Source: Bacteroidales bacterium
GTDB lineage: Bacteria > Bacteroidota > Bacteroidia > Bacteroidales > PUMT01
DNA length: 64,000 bases
Direction of reading: 5' to 3'
Assembly: GCA_007132715.1 (NCBI GenBank)
Contig: SLOE01000084.1
Coordinates: 1 to 64,000, forward strand
Of the stretch, positions 20,995 to 31,751 are shown piece by piece. The position numbers and the translations under genes are program-made. How positions within the stretch are numbered: the first letter of the stretch is position 1; each line of letters opens with the position of its first letter. Under the pieces are notes generated by a model. That model was not told the origin of the DNA and did no database searches. It saw only the letters and a list, made by a program, of their open reading frames with translations.

Positions 20995-21423
20995 TCAATT
21001 GGGTTTGTGCTCAAAATCACGCCGTACAACGAATTTCGTGGTAATAGGCAGCTTCTGGGCTGCAAGCCTGAGAGCCTCCCTGGCGACTTCAATAGGCACA
21101 CCTTCCGCCTCTATGATTATTCTGCCGGGAGTAACCGGTGCAACGAAAGCTTCGGGAGCACCTTTACCCTTACCCATACGGACCTCTGCGGGTTTTTTGG
21201 TTATAGGTTTATCCGGAAATATCCTTATCCAGATCTGCCCCTCCCTTTTCATATGACGGGTAACCGCCTGCCTGGCAGCTTCGATCTGACGGCTCGTGAT
21301 CCAGGATTCCTGAAGGGCCTTTATGCCGAACGAGCCGAATGCCAACTGGTTGCCGCGCTGTGCGTTGCCCTTCATCTTGCCTTTCTGCTGCCGTCTGTAT
21401 TTCGTTTTCTTTGGCTGTAACAT
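20995..21423 (-). CDS. rplP: 50S ribosomal protein L16
   Basis: Lies beside the A-site and 5S rRNA. The 142 residues begin [19 protein letters not shown], include RKMKREG-type basic segments and the signature [16 protein letters not shown]. The Arg-Met-Gly-Lys context of the hydroxylated arginine in E. coli L16 is kept. Confidence 0.98.
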   Translation of the reverse strand: MLQPKKTKYRRQQKGKMKGNAQRGNQLAFGSFGIKALQESWITSRQIEAARQAVTRHMKREGQIWIRIFPDKPITKKPAEVRMGKGKGAPEAFVAPVTPGRIIIEAEGVPIEVAREALRLAAQKLPITTKFVVRRDFEHKPN

Positions 21424-21453
21424 TGGTACAATATCTTATTGTATATTAATAAA

Positions 21454-22170
21454 CTATTTTTTCCTTCTTTTAAATCCTCCCCTGTCCTTCGGCTTATCTC
21501 CGGTTGCAGGTCCGCCTGCACCCAGGTTAGGCGACAGGTCGCGTTTTCCGTAAACTTCTCCGTTGCATATCCATACCTTTACGCCGATCATTCCCACCTT
21601 GGTCAGGGCCTCGCTGAGTGCATAATCAATATTGGCCCTAAGGGTATGCAGGGGTGTACGTCCCTCCTTGTACATTTCCGACCTTGCCATCTCTGCGCCG
21701 CCGAGCCTGCCGCTGATCTGCACCTTAATTCCTTCGGCGCCCATTCGCATGGTCGAGGCAATTGCCATCTTGATGGCACGCCTGTAGGATATCTTACCCT
21801 CAATCTGCCTTGCAAGGTTGTTGGCTACTATTGTAGCGTCAAGTTCCGGGCGCTTTACCTCAAAAATATTGATCTGCACATCCTTCTGCGTGATCTTCTT
21901 TAGTTCCTCCTTAAGTTTGTCTACTTCCTGTCCGCCCTTCCCGATAATTATCCCGGGCCTGGCAGTATTCACGGTTACCGTGATTAGCTTGAGTGTCCGT
22001 TCGATTATAATTTTTGAGATACTCGCCTTTGCAAGCCTCGCAGTTAGATACTGCCTGATCTTGTGGTCCTCAACCAGCTTGGCAGAATAATCGTTGCCTC
22101 CATACCAGTTGGAATCCCAACCCCTGATTATGCCCAGCCTGTTACTTATCGGATTAACTTTTTGTCCCAT
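21454..22170 (-). CDS. rpsC: 30S ribosomal protein S3
   Basis: Forms part of the mRNA entry channel. The 238 residues begin [20 protein letters not shown], contain the KH motif ([16 protein letters not shown]) and the C-terminal domain [19 protein letters not shown], then a basic tail ([10 protein letters not shown]) that is a little longer than in E. coli. Confidence 0.98.
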   Translation of the reverse strand: MGQKVNPISNRLGIIRGWDSNWYGGNDYSAKLVEDHKIRQYLTARLAKASISKIIIERTLKLITVTVNTARPGIIIGKGGQEVDKLKEELKKITQKDVQINIFEVKRPELDATIVANNLARQIEGKISYRRAIKMAIASTMRMGAEGIKVQISGRLGGAEMARSEMYKEGRTPLHTLRANIDYALSEALTKVGMIGVKVWICNGEVYGKRDLSPNLGAGGPATGDKPKDRGGFKRRKK

Positions 22171-22176
22171 TGACTA

Positions 22177-22599
22177 TTATTTTGTATCGACTTCTGTCGG
22201 TTGTTGTTCAACTTTGTCCAGTACCACGGTCACATGGTTGGAGCGTTTCCTTATACGATGAGCCCTGCCCTGCGGGGCCGGCCTCAGTCTCTTGAGGGTC
22301 CTTGCCTGGTCAACCTTTACCTCGCTTACCACAAGGCTTGTATCTTCAATACGCACTCCCTCATTCTTTATCTGCCAGTTGGCAATAGCTGAAAGCAGAA
22401 GCTTCTCCATCCTCCGGGATGCTTCCTTTGAGCTGAATTTAAGGGTGTCAAGAGCCTTGTTAACTTCTTCACCCCTTATTATATCGGCAACCAGCCTCAT
22501 TTTACGCGGAGAAGTGGGGCAATTGCGCAGCACGGCAAAATACCTGCTTTTCTTTTCCTCCTTTATCTTCTGAGCTCGTTGTTGTTTTCTGGATCCCAT
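22177..22599 (-). CDS. rplV: 50S ribosomal protein L22
   Basis: Lines the nascent-peptide tunnel; its beta-hairpin loop is where macrolide resistance changes occur. The 140 residues show [19 protein letters not shown] and the C-terminal hairpin [20 protein letters not shown]. It has a short N-terminal extension ([17 protein letters not shown]) common in Bacteroidota. Confidence 0.98.
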   Translation of the reverse strand: MGSRKQQRAQKIKEEKKSRYFAVLRNCPTSPRKMRLVADIIRGEEVNKALDTLKFSSKEASRRMEKLLLSAIANWQIKNEGVRIEDTSLVVSEVKVDQARTLKRLRPAPQGRAHRIRKRSNHVTVVLDKVEQQPTEVDTK

Positions 22600-22630
22600 C
22601 TCTGAAAATTATAATGAATGTTGTATAATC

Positions 22631-22900
22631 CTATTTATTCCTTTTACCTCCGTGACCGCGGAACATCCGGGTGGGAGAAAATTCGCCGAGCTTGTGTCCC
22701 ACCATGTTCTCGGTAACATATACGGGAATGAATTTGTTCCCGTTGTGAACGGCAATCGTATGGCCCACAAAATCGGGCGATATCATCGAACGGCGCGACC
22801 AGGTCTTGATAACTGTCTTCTTGCCCGACTTGTTCATGTCGGTAACCCTTTTTTCCACCTTGTAATCAATAAAAGGTCCTTTCTTCAGTGAGCGACTCAT
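22631..22900 (-). CDS. rpsS: 30S ribosomal protein S19
   Basis: Head protein that contacts S13 and the A-site finger. The 89 residues start [19 protein letters not shown] and contain [23 protein letters not shown], a strong family signature. It is in S10-operon order. Confidence 0.98.
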   Translation of the reverse strand: MSRSLKKGPFIDYKVEKRVTDMNKSGKKTVIKTWSRRSMISPDFVGHTIAVHNGNKFIPVYVTENMVGHKLGEFSPTRMFRGHGGKRNK

Positions 22901-22921
22901 AGTGATCGTTTATTATCAGTT

Positions 22922-23746
22922 TTATTTTTTCCTTTTCTCAACAATATACTTGCTTGAAGCCTTCTTTTTCGAACGGGTCTTGTAACCCTTTGCAGGCAAA
23001 CCTTTTCTTGACCTCGGATGTCCGCCTGAAGCACGTCCTTCCCCGCCACCCATCGGATGATCAACCGGGTTCATCACAACGCCCCTCACCCTCGGCCTGC
23101 GTCCCAGCCAGCGGCTGCGGCCGGCCTTGCCGGAACGTTCAAGTGCATTGTCAGGATTGGATACCGACCCGATTGTAGCACGACAGGTCACGAGTATCAT
23201 CCTCATCTCGCCCGAAGGCAGCTTGATAATGGCATACTTACCTTCACGGCTGGTGAGCTGTGCATATGATCCTGCGCTTCTTGCCATTGCCGCGCCCTTA
23301 CCTGGCTGCAGCTCAATATTATGAATTACCGTACCAAGGGGTATATCCGAAAGGAACAGTGTGTTTCCTATCTCCGGTGCCACATCCTTTCCAGACATAA
23401 TTGTCTGTCCAACCTGCAATCCTGCCGGCGCTATTATATACCTTTTTTCGCCGTCAGCGTAAACCACCAGTGCAATCCTCGCCGAACGGTTGGGATCATA
23501 CTCGATGGTTTTTACCACGGCAGGAACTCCATCCTTGTTCCTTTTGAAATCGATGACCCGGTAACGGCGCTTATGACCGCCACCCAGATACCTCATTGTC
23601 ATCTTACCCTGATTGTTCCTCCCGCCCGATTTCTTATGCGGTGCAAGGAGCGACTTCTCGGGCTTGTCGGTAGTGATATGCTCGAAAGTCGATTTTATCT
23701 TGTGCCTCTGGCCCGGGGTAACCGGGTTTAATTTACGTACTGCCAT
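22922..23746 (-). CDS. rplB: 50S ribosomal protein L2
   Basis: Essential for subunit association and the peptidyl transferase centre. The 274 residues carry [20 protein letters not shown] and the conserved C-terminal [17 protein letters not shown], with the His whose equivalent in E. coli (H229) matters for peptidyl transfer. Confidence 0.98.
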   Translation of the reverse strand: MAVRKLNPVTPGQRHKIKSTFEHITTDKPEKSLLAPHKKSGGRNNQGKMTMRYLGGGHKRRYRVIDFKRNKDGVPAVVKTIEYDPNRSARIALVVYADGEKRYIIAPAGLQVGQTIMSGKDVAPEIGNTLFLSDIPLGTVIHNIELQPGKGAAMARSAGSYAQLTSREGKYAIIKLPSGEMRMILVTCRATIGSVSNPDNALERSGKAGRSRWLGRRPRVRGVVMNPVDHPMGGGEGRASGGHPRSRKGLPAKGYKTRSKKKASSKYIVEKRKK

Positions 23747-23812
23747 TTTTGTAGAAACTCTATTCTGTTATTATTATCTCCCTTTCGGGGAAGACAACGC
23801 CTTCCCTGTTCA

Positions 23813-24103
23813 CTATATATTACTGTAGAAATCAATCATATCACCCTCGGCAAGAGTTATTATTGCCTTTTTGAATGATCCAGTCTTGCCGTGTATCATT
23901 CCGGTCTTGGTATACCTGGATTTTGACTTGCCTCCGTAAACAATGGTGTTTACCGCATCAACCCGCACATCATACATCTCTTCTACGGCCTTTTTTATCT
24001 GTATTTTGTTGGCCTTCTTTTCTACAATAAAACCATACCTGTTCAGCTTATCGCCGAGATTGGTCATTTTTTCGGTAATGATCGGTTTTTTTATAATTTC
24101 CAT
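23813..24103 (-). CDS. rplW: 50S ribosomal protein L23
   Basis: Docking site for trigger factor and SRP at the tunnel exit. The 96 residues include IIKKPIITEKMTNL, YGFIVEKKANKIQIKKAVEEMYDVRV and a C-terminal acidic end. It lies between rplD (5 bases) and rplB (66 bases). Confidence 0.97.
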   Translation of the reverse strand: MEIIKKPIITEKMTNLGDKLNRYGFIVEKKANKIQIKKAVEEMYDVRVDAVNTIVYGGKSKSRYTKTGMIHGKTGSFKKAIITLAEGDMIDFYSNI

Positions 24104-24108
24104 GATTA

Positions 24109-24747
24109 TTACTGTTTTCGGTTGCTTAACATGTTGTCCAGGATATCGACAGAGCTTTCGGCAATTAAAAGTACCGAAGCGTTCATGATGTCATATGTAT
24201 TCAGTTCTGAAGCGATGATAACCTTTACACCCTGCAGATTACGCGATGACAGATATATGTTGTTGTTCTGTTCATTCAGCACCAGCAGTGATTTTTCACC
24301 GTTAGCCTTGAGGTTGCTGAGAAACGCGGCATAATCGGCAGTGCGTGGTGCCTCCAGGATGAAGTCCTCAATAACGCGGATCTTGTCGGATTTGGCCTTG
24401 TATGTAAGAGCTGACCTCCTTGCAAGTTTTTTCACCTTCTTGTTCAGCTTGAAGCTGTAATCGCGCGGTTGGGGACCAAAGGTACGGCCTCCGCCCCTGA
24501 AGATGGGACTCTTTATATCACCTGCACGCGCAGTGCCTGTTCCTTTCTGCCTTTTGATCTTTTTAGTACTGCCGGTAACCTCCGAACGCTCCTTGGTCTT
24601 GTGAGTGCCCTGCCTTTTGCCGGCCATGAAATGTTTCACATCAAGATAAATAGCATGATCATTCGGCTCAATTCCGAAGATGCTGTCATCCAGGCTTACG
24701 TTCCTGCCTGTCTCTTCACCTTTGATATTATATACTGCTAACTCCAT
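24109..24747 (-). CDS. rplD: 50S ribosomal protein L4
   Basis: Lines the exit tunnel with L22 and, in E. coli, autoregulates the S10 operon. The 212 residues show the basic tunnel loop ([40 protein letters not shown]). No E. coli-type S10 leader is expected or seen here. Confidence 0.98.
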   Translation of the reverse strand: MELAVYNIKGEETGRNVSLDDSIFGIEPNDHAIYLDVKHFMAGKRQGTHKTKERSEVTGSTKKIKRQKGTGTARAGDIKSPIFRGGGRTFGPQPRDYSFKLNKKVKKLARRSALTYKAKSDKIRVIEDFILEAPRTADYAAFLSNLKANGEKSLLVLNEQNNNIYLSSRNLQGVKVIIASELNTYDIMNASVLLIAESSVDILDNMLSNRKQ

Positions 24748-24748
24748 C

Positions 24749-25366
24749 TTATTGCTGAATAATTAAATATGAACCTTTCGCACCCGGAACTGATCCTCTG
24801 ACCAGCAGAAGATTGCTCTCGGGTATTATCTTTACGACCCTGAGGGATATCATCATAACATTTTCCCCGCCCATCCTTCCGGCCATCCTCATTCCTTTGA
24901 ATACACGTGACGGATATGACGAACTTCCGATCGACCCGGGCGCACGCATCCTGTTGTGCTGTCCGTGAGTAGCCTGACCCACTCCAGCGAAACCGTGCCT
25001 TTTCACCACACCCTGAAATCCTTTTCCTTTTGACATCCCCGTAATATCGAGCCAGGTGTCATTCTTCAGCAGGTCTACGGTAATTACATCTCCAAGCTTC
25101 ACCTCCTGTGTAAAGTTGTAAAATTCATGCAGTTTCTTTTTCGGGGTGGTTTTGGCCTTCCTGAAATGCCCAAGCATAGGCTTGTTGCATGACTTCTCCT
25201 TCTTCTCGTCAAAGGCAAGCTGAACAGCCTCATAGCCGTCTTTCTCCATTGTCTTTACCTGTGTAACGACACAGGGGCCCGCCTCAATAACTGTACAGGG
25301 AGTATTCCTCCCGTCCTCATCAAACACCGAGGTCATGCCTATCTTTTTACCAATTAATCCGGACAT
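24749..25366 (-). CDS. rplC: 50S ribosomal protein L3
   Basis: Organises the peptidyl transferase centre. The 205 residues start [20 protein letters not shown] and contain the signature [20 protein letters not shown] and the tip region [18 protein letters not shown]. One base separates it from rplD. Confidence 0.98.
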   Translation of the reverse strand: MSGLIGKKIGMTSVFDEDGRNTPCTVIEAGPCVVTQVKTMEKDGYEAVQLAFDEKKEKSCNKPMLGHFRKAKTTPKKKLHEFYNFTQEVKLGDVITVDLLKNDTWLDITGMSKGKGFQGVVKRHGFAGVGQATHGQHNRMRAPGSIGSSSYPSRVFKGMRMAGRMGGENVMMISLRVVKIIPESNLLLVRGSVPGAKGSYLIIQQ

Positions 25367-25387
25367 CTTATCTCTGTTTACAAAAAA

Positions 25388-25693
25388 TTACACTTTTATT
25401 TCAACCTCAACTCCGCTGGGCAATTCCAGTTTCATCAGTGCATCTATTGTTTTGGGAGTTGAACTGTATATATCAAGCAGGCGCTTGTATGAACTCAGTT
25501 CAAACTGCTCCCTCGATTTCTTGTTTACGAACGGCGAACGCAGAACCGTGAATATCCTCTTGTGGGTGGGCAGCGGGATTGGCCCGCTCACGATTGCTCC
25601 CGTTGTCTTTACGGTCTTAACGATCTTTTCGGTCGACTTGTCCACCAGGTTGTGATCGTATGATTTCAGTTTTATTCGTATTTTCTGGCTCAT
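25388..25693 (-). CDS. rpsJ: 30S ribosomal protein S10
   Basis: Also serves as NusE in antitermination. The 101 residues contain [17 protein letters not shown] and the signature [19 protein letters not shown]. It follows fusA by 12 bases; tuf, present at this point in many phyla, is absent. Confidence 0.98.
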   Translation of the reverse strand: MSQKIRIKLKSYDHNLVDKSTEKIVKTVKTTGAIVSGPIPLPTHKRIFTVLRSPFVNKKSREQFELSSYKRLLDIYSSTPKTIDALMKLELPSGVEVEIKV

Positions 25694-25705
25694 TTTATTT
25701 GTTGA

Positions 25706-27811
25706 TTATGCTGATTCTTTTCGCCCGGTTGAGCTTTCCAGTAATTTTTTTGCTATAACGTCAGTAACCCTCTCGTAATGTGAAAACTCCATTGTTGAAG
25801 TGGCCCTTCCCGATGTAAGTGTGCGCAGCACGGTAACGTAACCGAATTGCTCGGCAAGCGGCACCCTGGCACGTATGATCCTGGCACCTGCTTTCCCTTC
25901 CATCTTTTCGACGTTGCCCCTCCTTTTATTGAAATCTGATATTACATCTCCCATGTACTCCTCAGGGGTAACCACTTCTACTTTCATTATCGGCTCCATC
26001 AGTACAGGTTTTGTCTTCGGCAGCGCATGCCTGAAGGCCTGTTTTGCCGCGATTTCAAATGAGAGGCTGTCTGAGTCAACATTGTGATATGATCCGTCAA
26101 CAAGCTCAACCTTAAGGTTCTCAACAGGGTATCCTGCCAGCACACCGTTTTGCATCGCCTCTGCAAACCCCTTCTGAACCGAGGGTATGTATTCCTTTGG
26201 AATATTGCCTCCCTTGACCTCATCAATAAATTGAAGTCCGGTATGCCCCTCATCAGCCGGGGATATTCTTACTATTATGTCGGCAAACTTACCCCTGCCC
26301 CCTGTCTGCTTCCTGAACACTTCCCTGTGTTCAACGGGCACGGTGATAGCTTCCCTGTAGGCCACCTGGGGCGCACCCTGGTTGCACTCCACCTTGAATT
26401 CACGTTTAAGCCTGTCAACCAGTATCTCAAGGTGCAGTTCTCCCATACCGTTTATCAGGGTCTGCCCTGACTGGTCGTCGTATCTGACCTTGAATGTGGG
26501 GTCCTCCTCAGAAAGCTTGTTTAGAGCTAACCCCAGCTTGTCGATATCCGCTTGTGTTTTGGGCTCTATTGCCACGCCGATTACCGGTTCGGGAAAAGTG
26601 ATCGATTCCAGCAGTATTGGCTTTTTCTCCTCACAAAGTGTATCGCCGGTCCTCAGATCCTTGAGCCCTACTGCGGCGCATATATCACCAGCCTCAATGA
26701 CCTCCTTGGGATGCTGCTTGTTTGCATGCATCTGGTACAGCCGGGTGATGCGCTCCTTCTTGCCTGTACGAACATTCAGAACATGGCTTCCGGCTACGAT
26801 CCGTCCGCTGTAGACCCTCAAAAACGCAAGACGCCCGACAAACGGGTCGGTAGCTATCTTAAACGCCAGGGCTGACATTGGCTCTGTATTGTCGGGCTTC
26901 CTTTCAATCAATTCGTCGTTGCGGGGGTTAATGCCCTTTACGGCTTCAATATCGACCGGTGACGGGAGGAAAGCCACAATAGCATCCAGCAGGCGCTGAA
27001 TACCCTTGTTCTTGAAAGCCGCACCGCACATTACCGGCACAACGGTCATACCGATGGTTGCTTTCCTTATGGCAGCTATGAGCTGCTCATTGGTAATTGA
27101 TCCGGGGTGCTCAAGATACTGCTCGAGTATGGTATCGTCGGCATCGGCTACCGATTCGATCAGCCTGCCCCTCCACTCCTGTGCCTCTTCTGCCAGATCA
27201 TCGGGTATACCGGTCAATTCATAGGTAACGCCAAGCTTATCCTCATGCCAGATCACGGCCTTCATCTCGATCAGGTCGACAACACCCCTGAAGTTCTCTT
27301 CAGAGCCAATTGGTAACTGCAAGGGCACAGGGTTTGCTCCCAGCTTCTCATGTATCTGCGACACCACTGTAAGGAAATCGGCTCCCGAGCGGTCCATCTT
27401 GTTTACAAACCCGATACGGGGCACCCTGTACCTGTCGGCCTGCCTCCATACGGTCTCTGACTGCGGCTCGACACCTCCAACTGCACAAAAAACGGCAACG
27501 GCCCCATCCAGTACCCGGAGCGACCGTTCCACCTCAACTGTAAAATCGACGTGACCGGGTGTATCTATAATATTTATCTTATAATCTTCATTATTGTATT
27601 TCCAGAAGGTTGTGGTTGCTGCAGAAGTAATGGTAATGCCGCGCTCCTGCTCCTGGACCATCCAGTCCATAGTAGCAGCACCGTCATGCACCTCGCCCAT
27701 CCGGTGAGTTATGCCTGTATAAAACAGGATCCTCTCCGTTGTGGTGGTCTTACCGGCATCAATGTGGGCCATTATGCCGATGTTTCGCGTATTTTTTAGA
27801 TTCTTTACCAT
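25706..27811 (-). CDS. fusA: Translation elongation factor G (canonical)
   Basis: The GTPase that drives translocation. The 701 residues carry P-loop [15 protein letters not shown], switch [13 protein letters not shown], switch [10 protein letters not shown] with the catalytic His, and VNKMDRSG, then domains II-V ending [14 protein letters not shown]. It stands in the str operon after rpsG (42-base gap). A second, divergent EF-G is encoded at 31752-33908, which makes a useful comparison in the same genome. Confidence 0.98.
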   Translation of the reverse strand: MVKNLKNTRNIGIMAHIDAGKTTTTERILFYTGITHRMGEVHDGAATMDWMVQEQERGITITSAATTTFWKYNNEDYKINIIDTPGHVDFTVEVERSLRVLDGAVAVFCAVGGVEPQSETVWRQADRYRVPRIGFVNKMDRSGADFLTVVSQIHEKLGANPVPLQLPIGSEENFRGVVDLIEMKAVIWHEDKLGVTYELTGIPDDLAEEAQEWRGRLIESVADADDTILEQYLEHPGSITNEQLIAAIRKATIGMTVVPVMCGAAFKNKGIQRLLDAIVAFLPSPVDIEAVKGINPRNDELIERKPDNTEPMSALAFKIATDPFVGRLAFLRVYSGRIVAGSHVLNVRTGKKERITRLYQMHANKQHPKEVIEAGDICAAVGLKDLRTGDTLCEEKKPILLESITFPEPVIGVAIEPKTQADIDKLGLALNKLSEEDPTFKVRYDDQSGQTLINGMGELHLEILVDRLKREFKVECNQGAPQVAYREAITVPVEHREVFRKQTGGRGKFADIIVRISPADEGHTGLQFIDEVKGGNIPKEYIPSVQKGFAEAMQNGVLAGYPVENLKVELVDGSYHNVDSDSLSFEIAAKQAFRHALPKTKPVLMEPIMKVEVVTPEEYMGDVISDFNKRRGNVEKMEGKAGARIIRARVPLAEQFGYVTVLRTLTSGRATSTMEFSHYERVTDVIAKKLLESSTGRKESA

Positions 27812-27853
27812 TTATTAATTATACAACCTCTCTGCTTCTATTGTCCTGTTCAG

Positions 27854-28330
27854 TTAGAACCTGAAATGGGCAAAAGCCTTGTTCGCCTCAGCCATCCTGT
27901 GCATATCCTCTTTTCTTTTGAAAGCGGCGCCTTCCTCATTGAATGCTGCCACAATCTCAGCTCCCAGCTTGTCGGCCATGGTCTTTCCGGCACGCTTGCG
28001 CGAAAAAAGGATCATATTCTTCATGCTGATGGAAACCTTCCTTTCCGACCTGACCTCCTGCGGTACCTGGAAAGTAGCCCCACCAACCCTGCGGCTTTTA
28101 ACCTCTACCATGGGAGTTATGTTCTCCAGTGCTTTCTTCCATACCTCGAGAGGTGTCTTGCCCGAATCCTTAGTCTTTTTCTCAACGATATCCAGTGCGT
28201 CGTAAAAGATATTAAATGAAAGACTCTTCTTGCCCTGATACATCATATTGTTTACAAACCGGGTAACCTCAATGTCTCCATATTTTGGATCCGGAAGCAG
28301 GATTCTCTTCTTTGGTTTTGACTTTCTCAT
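27854..28330 (-). CDS. rpsG: 30S ribosomal protein S7
   Basis: Nucleates the 30S head and, in E. coli, represses the str operon. The 158 residues include [22 protein letters not shown], the signature-like region [20 protein letters not shown] and the C-terminal AFAHFRF. It follows rpsL by 20 bases. Confidence 0.98.
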   Translation of the reverse strand: MRKSKPKKRILLPDPKYGDIEVTRFVNNMMYQGKKSLSFNIFYDALDIVEKKTKDSGKTPLEVWKKALENITPMVEVKSRRVGGATFQVPQEVRSERKVSISMKNMILFSRKRAGKTMADKLGAEIVAAFNEEGAAFKRKEDMHRMAEANKAFAHFRF

Positions 28331-28350
28331 CTGCTTATGCTGATTTTATA

Positions 28351-28731
28351 TTATTTTTTGACCTTTGGCCTCTTTGTGCCGTACTTTGACCTTCTTTGCG
28401 TACGTCCTTCAACTCCTGAAGTGTCCAGTGCGCCGCGAACCAGGTGGTATCTCACGCCGGGCAGATCCTTAACCCTGCCGCCCCTGATCAGAACAATAGA
28501 GTGTTCCTGCAGGTTGTGACCTTCTCCGGGGATATATGAATTCACTTCCTTCCCGTTGGTAAGCCTTACCCTGGCCACTTTCCTCATGGCCGAGTTGGGC
28601 TTTTTCGGTGTGGTAGTATAAACACGCACACATACACCCCTTCTTTGAGGGCATGCATCCAGAGCAGGAGCCTTCTTCTTTTCGGTCAGCCTGGTCCTTC
28701 CTTTTCTTACTAACTGCTGAATTGTAGGCAT
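28351..28731 (-). CDS. rpsL: 30S ribosomal protein S12
   Basis: Decoding-centre protein and streptomycin target. The 126 residues include [41 protein letters not shown] (streptomycin-sensitive Lys in its usual place) and the loop [15 protein letters not shown]. It is the first gene of the minus-strand supercluster. Confidence 0.98.
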   Translation of the reverse strand: MPTIQQLVRKGRTRLTEKKKAPALDACPQRRGVCVRVYTTTPKKPNSAMRKVARVRLTNGKEVNSYIPGEGHNLQEHSIVLIRGGRVKDLPGVRYHLVRGALDTSGVEGRTQRRSKYGTKRPKVKK

Positions 28732-28776
28732 AAAGATTAATTCAAATATTTACAAACATTTTATTAAACGGGTGTG

Positions 28777-28805
28777 CAAAGGTATACTTTTTTTTGTAAA
28801 AACAA
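28777..28805 (-). promoter_or_regulatory. Predicted promoter of the str-S10-spc-alpha supercluster (proximal)
   Basis: On the minus strand TTG, an 18-base spacer, then TACCTTTG, matching the Bacteroidota -33/-7 consensus TTG-N(18-21)-TAnnTTTG. The -7 element ends 46 bases before the rpsL start. Confidence 0.7.
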
Positions 28806-29114
28806 GAATCCTTAATTAATATTTTCCTCCGTTCCTCGCCTGTTTGCAGGCAGTATGCCATCTGCACGATGTCAGTCTCCTACCCGTCTCAATGTACCCG
28901 GTTCCGTTCCGGTGGTAGTCCTGCTATTTCCAATCCCGTCTGTGCAATCCGGCAACAATCGGATCATCCTGTTTCCGCCACATAATATATAATATTATGT
29001 ATGCTGCAAACAGGCTTGCCAGGTGATCAGTAAATTCGAAAATAGAGTAACCCTGTATAACAGAAACTGTTTAAGGGGAATGTACTACAAGTACGGCACC
29101 CTTCCGAAGGTCTG

Positions 29115-29144
29115 CAAAGGTAGTAAAAAAGTTTTTCCGGTCAA
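29115..29144 (-). promoter_or_regulatory. Second predicted promoter upstream of rpsL (distal)
   Basis: On the minus strand TTG, a 19-base spacer and TACCTTTG, the same -7 octamer as the proximal site. It lies just past the GH3 stop codon and would give a leader of about 375 bases before rpsL. Confidence 0.6.
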
Positions 29145-29165
29145 CAATTTTGCAGTTAAAATCGA

Positions 29166-31493
29166 TTATTTTCCCGAATATCTCAGAGTCCGTTCATCGG
29201 CAATCGGTCCATTCCAATCCATTCCAAAGGCAAAACCGTAACAATTTCCTTCGCTGTCGCAGTAAACTTCCATGTCATGGGGAACGTCCTCAAACTGTTC
29301 TTCAACCGTTCGCATATTGGCCGGCAGTTGAAGGGGCAGAAGACCCCGTGGTGAAAACTTCCCCGAAAGGATATCCATCAGGGCCTGGTCCTGAACGCCG
29401 AAATGAACGACAATGGCATCGGCCAGCGGCTCAATTTCGCTAAAAACGGCCGGGTTAGACATATTCATAACTACTACTACCGGTCGGTCACCCATCTTGT
29501 CGCGGGTCTGCCTGACAAGGTCAAGATCGGTCGTATTGCTTACAGTCACTGTTTTACCCCGGTAGGAACGGTTGGTGAAATTTTCCAGTGGATCGCCCCC
29601 GGCTATGCTTTCCTCCCTGGCGTAGGTTGCGGTATAGGGTTCGTACTGCAAACTCATCGGGATGTAACCGTTCCCGCCCCCACTGAAGTCATCCCTGCTG
29701 TACCCGCTTCCCCGGTCAGGACTCTCAATAAAAACGAATGCATATTCTGCATGGTCCGGATCAGAAGTGACCCTGAAATAGTTCCCTGCAATCTCAAGAC
29801 TTACCGGATGCTCATGACGCTCAGGAGTTGTCATTCCAAACCAGTTCATCCTTGAGGGGATAAAACGCTCGGGTATGTACACACTGGCTTCGTAACCGGC
29901 AGGTAGCACGCCTCCCGAATTCTTGAGCATTACAACCGATTTTAGCTGTGCATCGTAGCCTGCCTGCATAAATTCAGGATTACCAACGGTCCTGCGTGTT
30001 TCTTCCGGATCAACGTAAGGGTTCTCAAAAAGCCCTGTGCGGAACATGTTAAGCAGCAGCCTTTTTGCAGACTTTTCAAAACGGCTGCGCATTTTGGCCT
30101 CGCCCAACCTGGCCACACCCATAAAATAGGCCTCTATCACCGGACCTGCATCGTTGTTACCCCCGAACTGGTCTACCCCGGCCATTATGGCTTTGTAGTG
30201 CCTTTCGGCTTCTGACAGGTCCTCTACTCCCCAGCCTGCATTACCGAACTGGTCAACCGCCGTGGCGGTACGCGTCACGCCCCAGTCAGTGCAGACCACC
30301 CCCGCATATCCGTATCTCTTCCGCAGCAGGTCGGTAATGATGTACCTGCTATAGGCGTTGCCCACATTCTCTCCATAGACGGTATCCTGTTGCCATGAGA
30401 TGGTATAGTAAGGCATAACGGCAGATGCTTGTCCGGTCCCCCCCTCCAGTCTGAAAGCCCCCTCAACAAAAGGCTTAAGCTGCTCTTCGAGGTTATTGCC
30501 CGGATAGACCGCATACTTGCCGAAGGCATAATGGGCATCCCTTCCGCCCTCTCCTGTGCCCCCGCCGGGCCAGTGCTTCACCATCGCATTCACGCTTTCC
30601 CTTCCCCAGCCACTGGAGATGTCGGTCAGGGTGGACTGGAAGCCGTCTATATATGCCCTGGTCATTTCGGTTACAAGAACAGGGTCCTCACCGAATGTGC
30701 CTCTCACACGGCTCCACCGCGGATCGGTTGCAAGATCGGCCATTGGCGAAAGTGCCGTTGCAAGTCCCAGTGCCCTGTATTCTGTTGAAGCTATCCTGCC
30801 GAACTCATATACAATCTCAGGGTCAAAGGTTGCAGCAAGTCCGAGTGCACCCGGCCACATCGATATATCACCCCCGGCACCGGCATCAAATTCGGCGCTT
30901 GCAACTGTGCCATGCCGTGGATCGGAGCTGTTGTTGGCCGGAATTCCGTGTCCTAAACCTTCAACGAATCCCTGCACCCTGTTGTTCCACCTGGCAGCAA
31001 TCTCCGGACTCTGTACAAAAGTTACCAGTATATGCCTGAGATTGTCGTACTTAAGGAAATTCTTCTGCTGGTCGGACAGCTCCCACGGATCGGCACCGCT
31101 CTCCTCGAAACTGACCCCCTTAAAGGTATTCGCTGCAAACCTCGATGAACGGGCCGGAACGGACTGGTGCCCGCTATACAGCATCAGTCCCGCGATCTCC
31201 TGGATACTCAGCCTGGAGGCAAGGTCACTGACCCTCTCCTCCGGCGAAAGCCGCCAGTCCTCGTACCTGTCAAGCTTCCCGTTCCTGTTAAGGTCTTTGA
31301 AGGCGAACCCGCGGTCGGTGATTATCTCCACACCCGATAAAGGTGTGTAGGCAATGTCGGTCCCGCCCCTGTTTGTTACCAGTACGTAATTGCCCCTGTC
31401 CTGTTCCTCCCATAACTGCTCATAAGTACATGAAGCTGCAATAAAAGCCAGGGCAATCAAAACAGGATCTGTGAATATATTTAATCTGCTCAT
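29166..31493 (-). CDS. Glycoside hydrolase family 3 lipoprotein (beta-glucosidase-like)
   Basis: Likely releases terminal beta-linked sugars from oligosaccharides. I choose the ATG at 31493: MSRLNIFTDPVLIALAFIAASC is a lipoprotein signal with Cys at the end of the lipobox, giving 775 residues; the track start at 31637 adds 48 residues before this signal. The GH3 N-terminal barrel runs from about residue 80 (LSIQEIAGLMLYSG, later SPMADLATDPRWSRVRGTFGEDP and VKHWPGGG). The nucleophile is the Asp (about D403) in VVCTDWGV. The C-terminal alpha/beta sandwich follows (SVVMLKNSGGVLP). A second short tract, LDRYEDWRLSPEERV, precedes the barrel as in the Bacteroidota subfamily that hydrolyses plant or microbial glucans. 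Probably exported and anchored in the envelope. It has no SusC/D neighbour, so it is not part of an obvious polysaccharide utilisation locus. The substrate cannot be told. Confidence 0.92.
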   Translation of the reverse strand: MSRLNIFTDPVLIALAFIAASCTYEQLWEEQDRGNYVLVTNRGGTDIAYTPLSGVEIITDRGFAFKDLNRNGKLDRYEDWRLSPEERVSDLASRLSIQEIAGLMLYSGHQSVPARSSRFAANTFKGVSFEESGADPWELSDQQKNFLKYDNLRHILVTFVQSPEIAARWNNRVQGFVEGLGHGIPANNSSDPRHGTVASAEFDAGAGGDISMWPGALGLAATFDPEIVYEFGRIASTEYRALGLATALSPMADLATDPRWSRVRGTFGEDPVLVTEMTRAYIDGFQSTLTDISSGWGRESVNAMVKHWPGGGTGEGGRDAHYAFGKYAVYPGNNLEEQLKPFVEGAFRLEGGTGQASAVMPYYTISWQQDTVYGENVGNAYSRYIITDLLRKRYGYAGVVCTDWGVTRTATAVDQFGNAGWGVEDLSEAERHYKAIMAGVDQFGGNNDAGPVIEAYFMGVARLGEAKMRSRFEKSAKRLLLNMFRTGLFENPYVDPEETRRTVGNPEFMQAGYDAQLKSVVMLKNSGGVLPAGYEASVYIPERFIPSRMNWFGMTTPERHEHPVSLEIAGNYFRVTSDPDHAEYAFVFIESPDRGSGYSRDDFSGGGNGYIPMSLQYEPYTATYAREESIAGGDPLENFTNRSYRGKTVTVSNTTDLDLVRQTRDKMGDRPVVVVMNMSNPAVFSEIEPLADAIVVHFGVQDQALMDILSGKFSPRGLLPLQLPANMRTVEEQFEDVPHDMEVYCDSEGNCYGFAFGMDWNGPIADERTLRYSGK

Positions 31494-31624
31494 AGATAGC
31501 TGCATGACCCTTCTGTTGGTTCTGGTAAAGGATTCCCGGTAAAAATACCAATTATCAGCCGTCATTTGCAAAAGCTTAACAATACTTAACATCTCCTCAT
31601 AAAAGCCATATTGACAAACGATAA

Positions 31625-31655
31625 TTGAATCTTGCATAAAAATTTATTACTTTTG
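31625..31655 (+). promoter_or_regulatory. Predicted promoter of the EF-G2-like gene
   Basis: TTG at 31625, a 20-base spacer and TACTTTTG at 31648-31655 fit the Bacteroidota consensus. It leaves a leader of about 90 bases before the ATG at 31752 and lies in the region shared with the divergent GH3 gene. Confidence 0.65.
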
Positions 31656-31751
31656 GGGTCCCGCTTGCAACCTGCAGGTCATTTGTCATTACAGATCAGT
31701 ATATTAACACAGAAAAAGCATTATATAATCCAATTAAACAACACGATAGAT

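Larger units (their letters stand above)
28732..29165. other. 434-base intergenic region upstream of rpsL
   Basis: No credible gene is present. On the minus strand it holds two Bacteroidota-type promoter matches (28777-28805 and 29115-29144) reading toward rpsL, giving either a leader of about 40 bases or one of about 375. A short inverted pair GTAC-TACAA-GTAC lies near 29080-29093. The ORF at 29023 (plus) runs into the antisense of the GH3 gene and has no family resemblance. The leader could hold an autoregulatory S7/S12-type structure, but I could not fold it. Confidence 0.6.

Noticed and set aside
29023-29241. Short plus ORF in the rpsL upstream region
   Set aside because: Runs into the antisense of GH3, lacks start context and family resemblance.
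30556-31350. 264-residue plus ORF opposite the GH3 gene
   Set aside because: Complement of GH3 coding sequence; Ser/Pro-rich, no domain.
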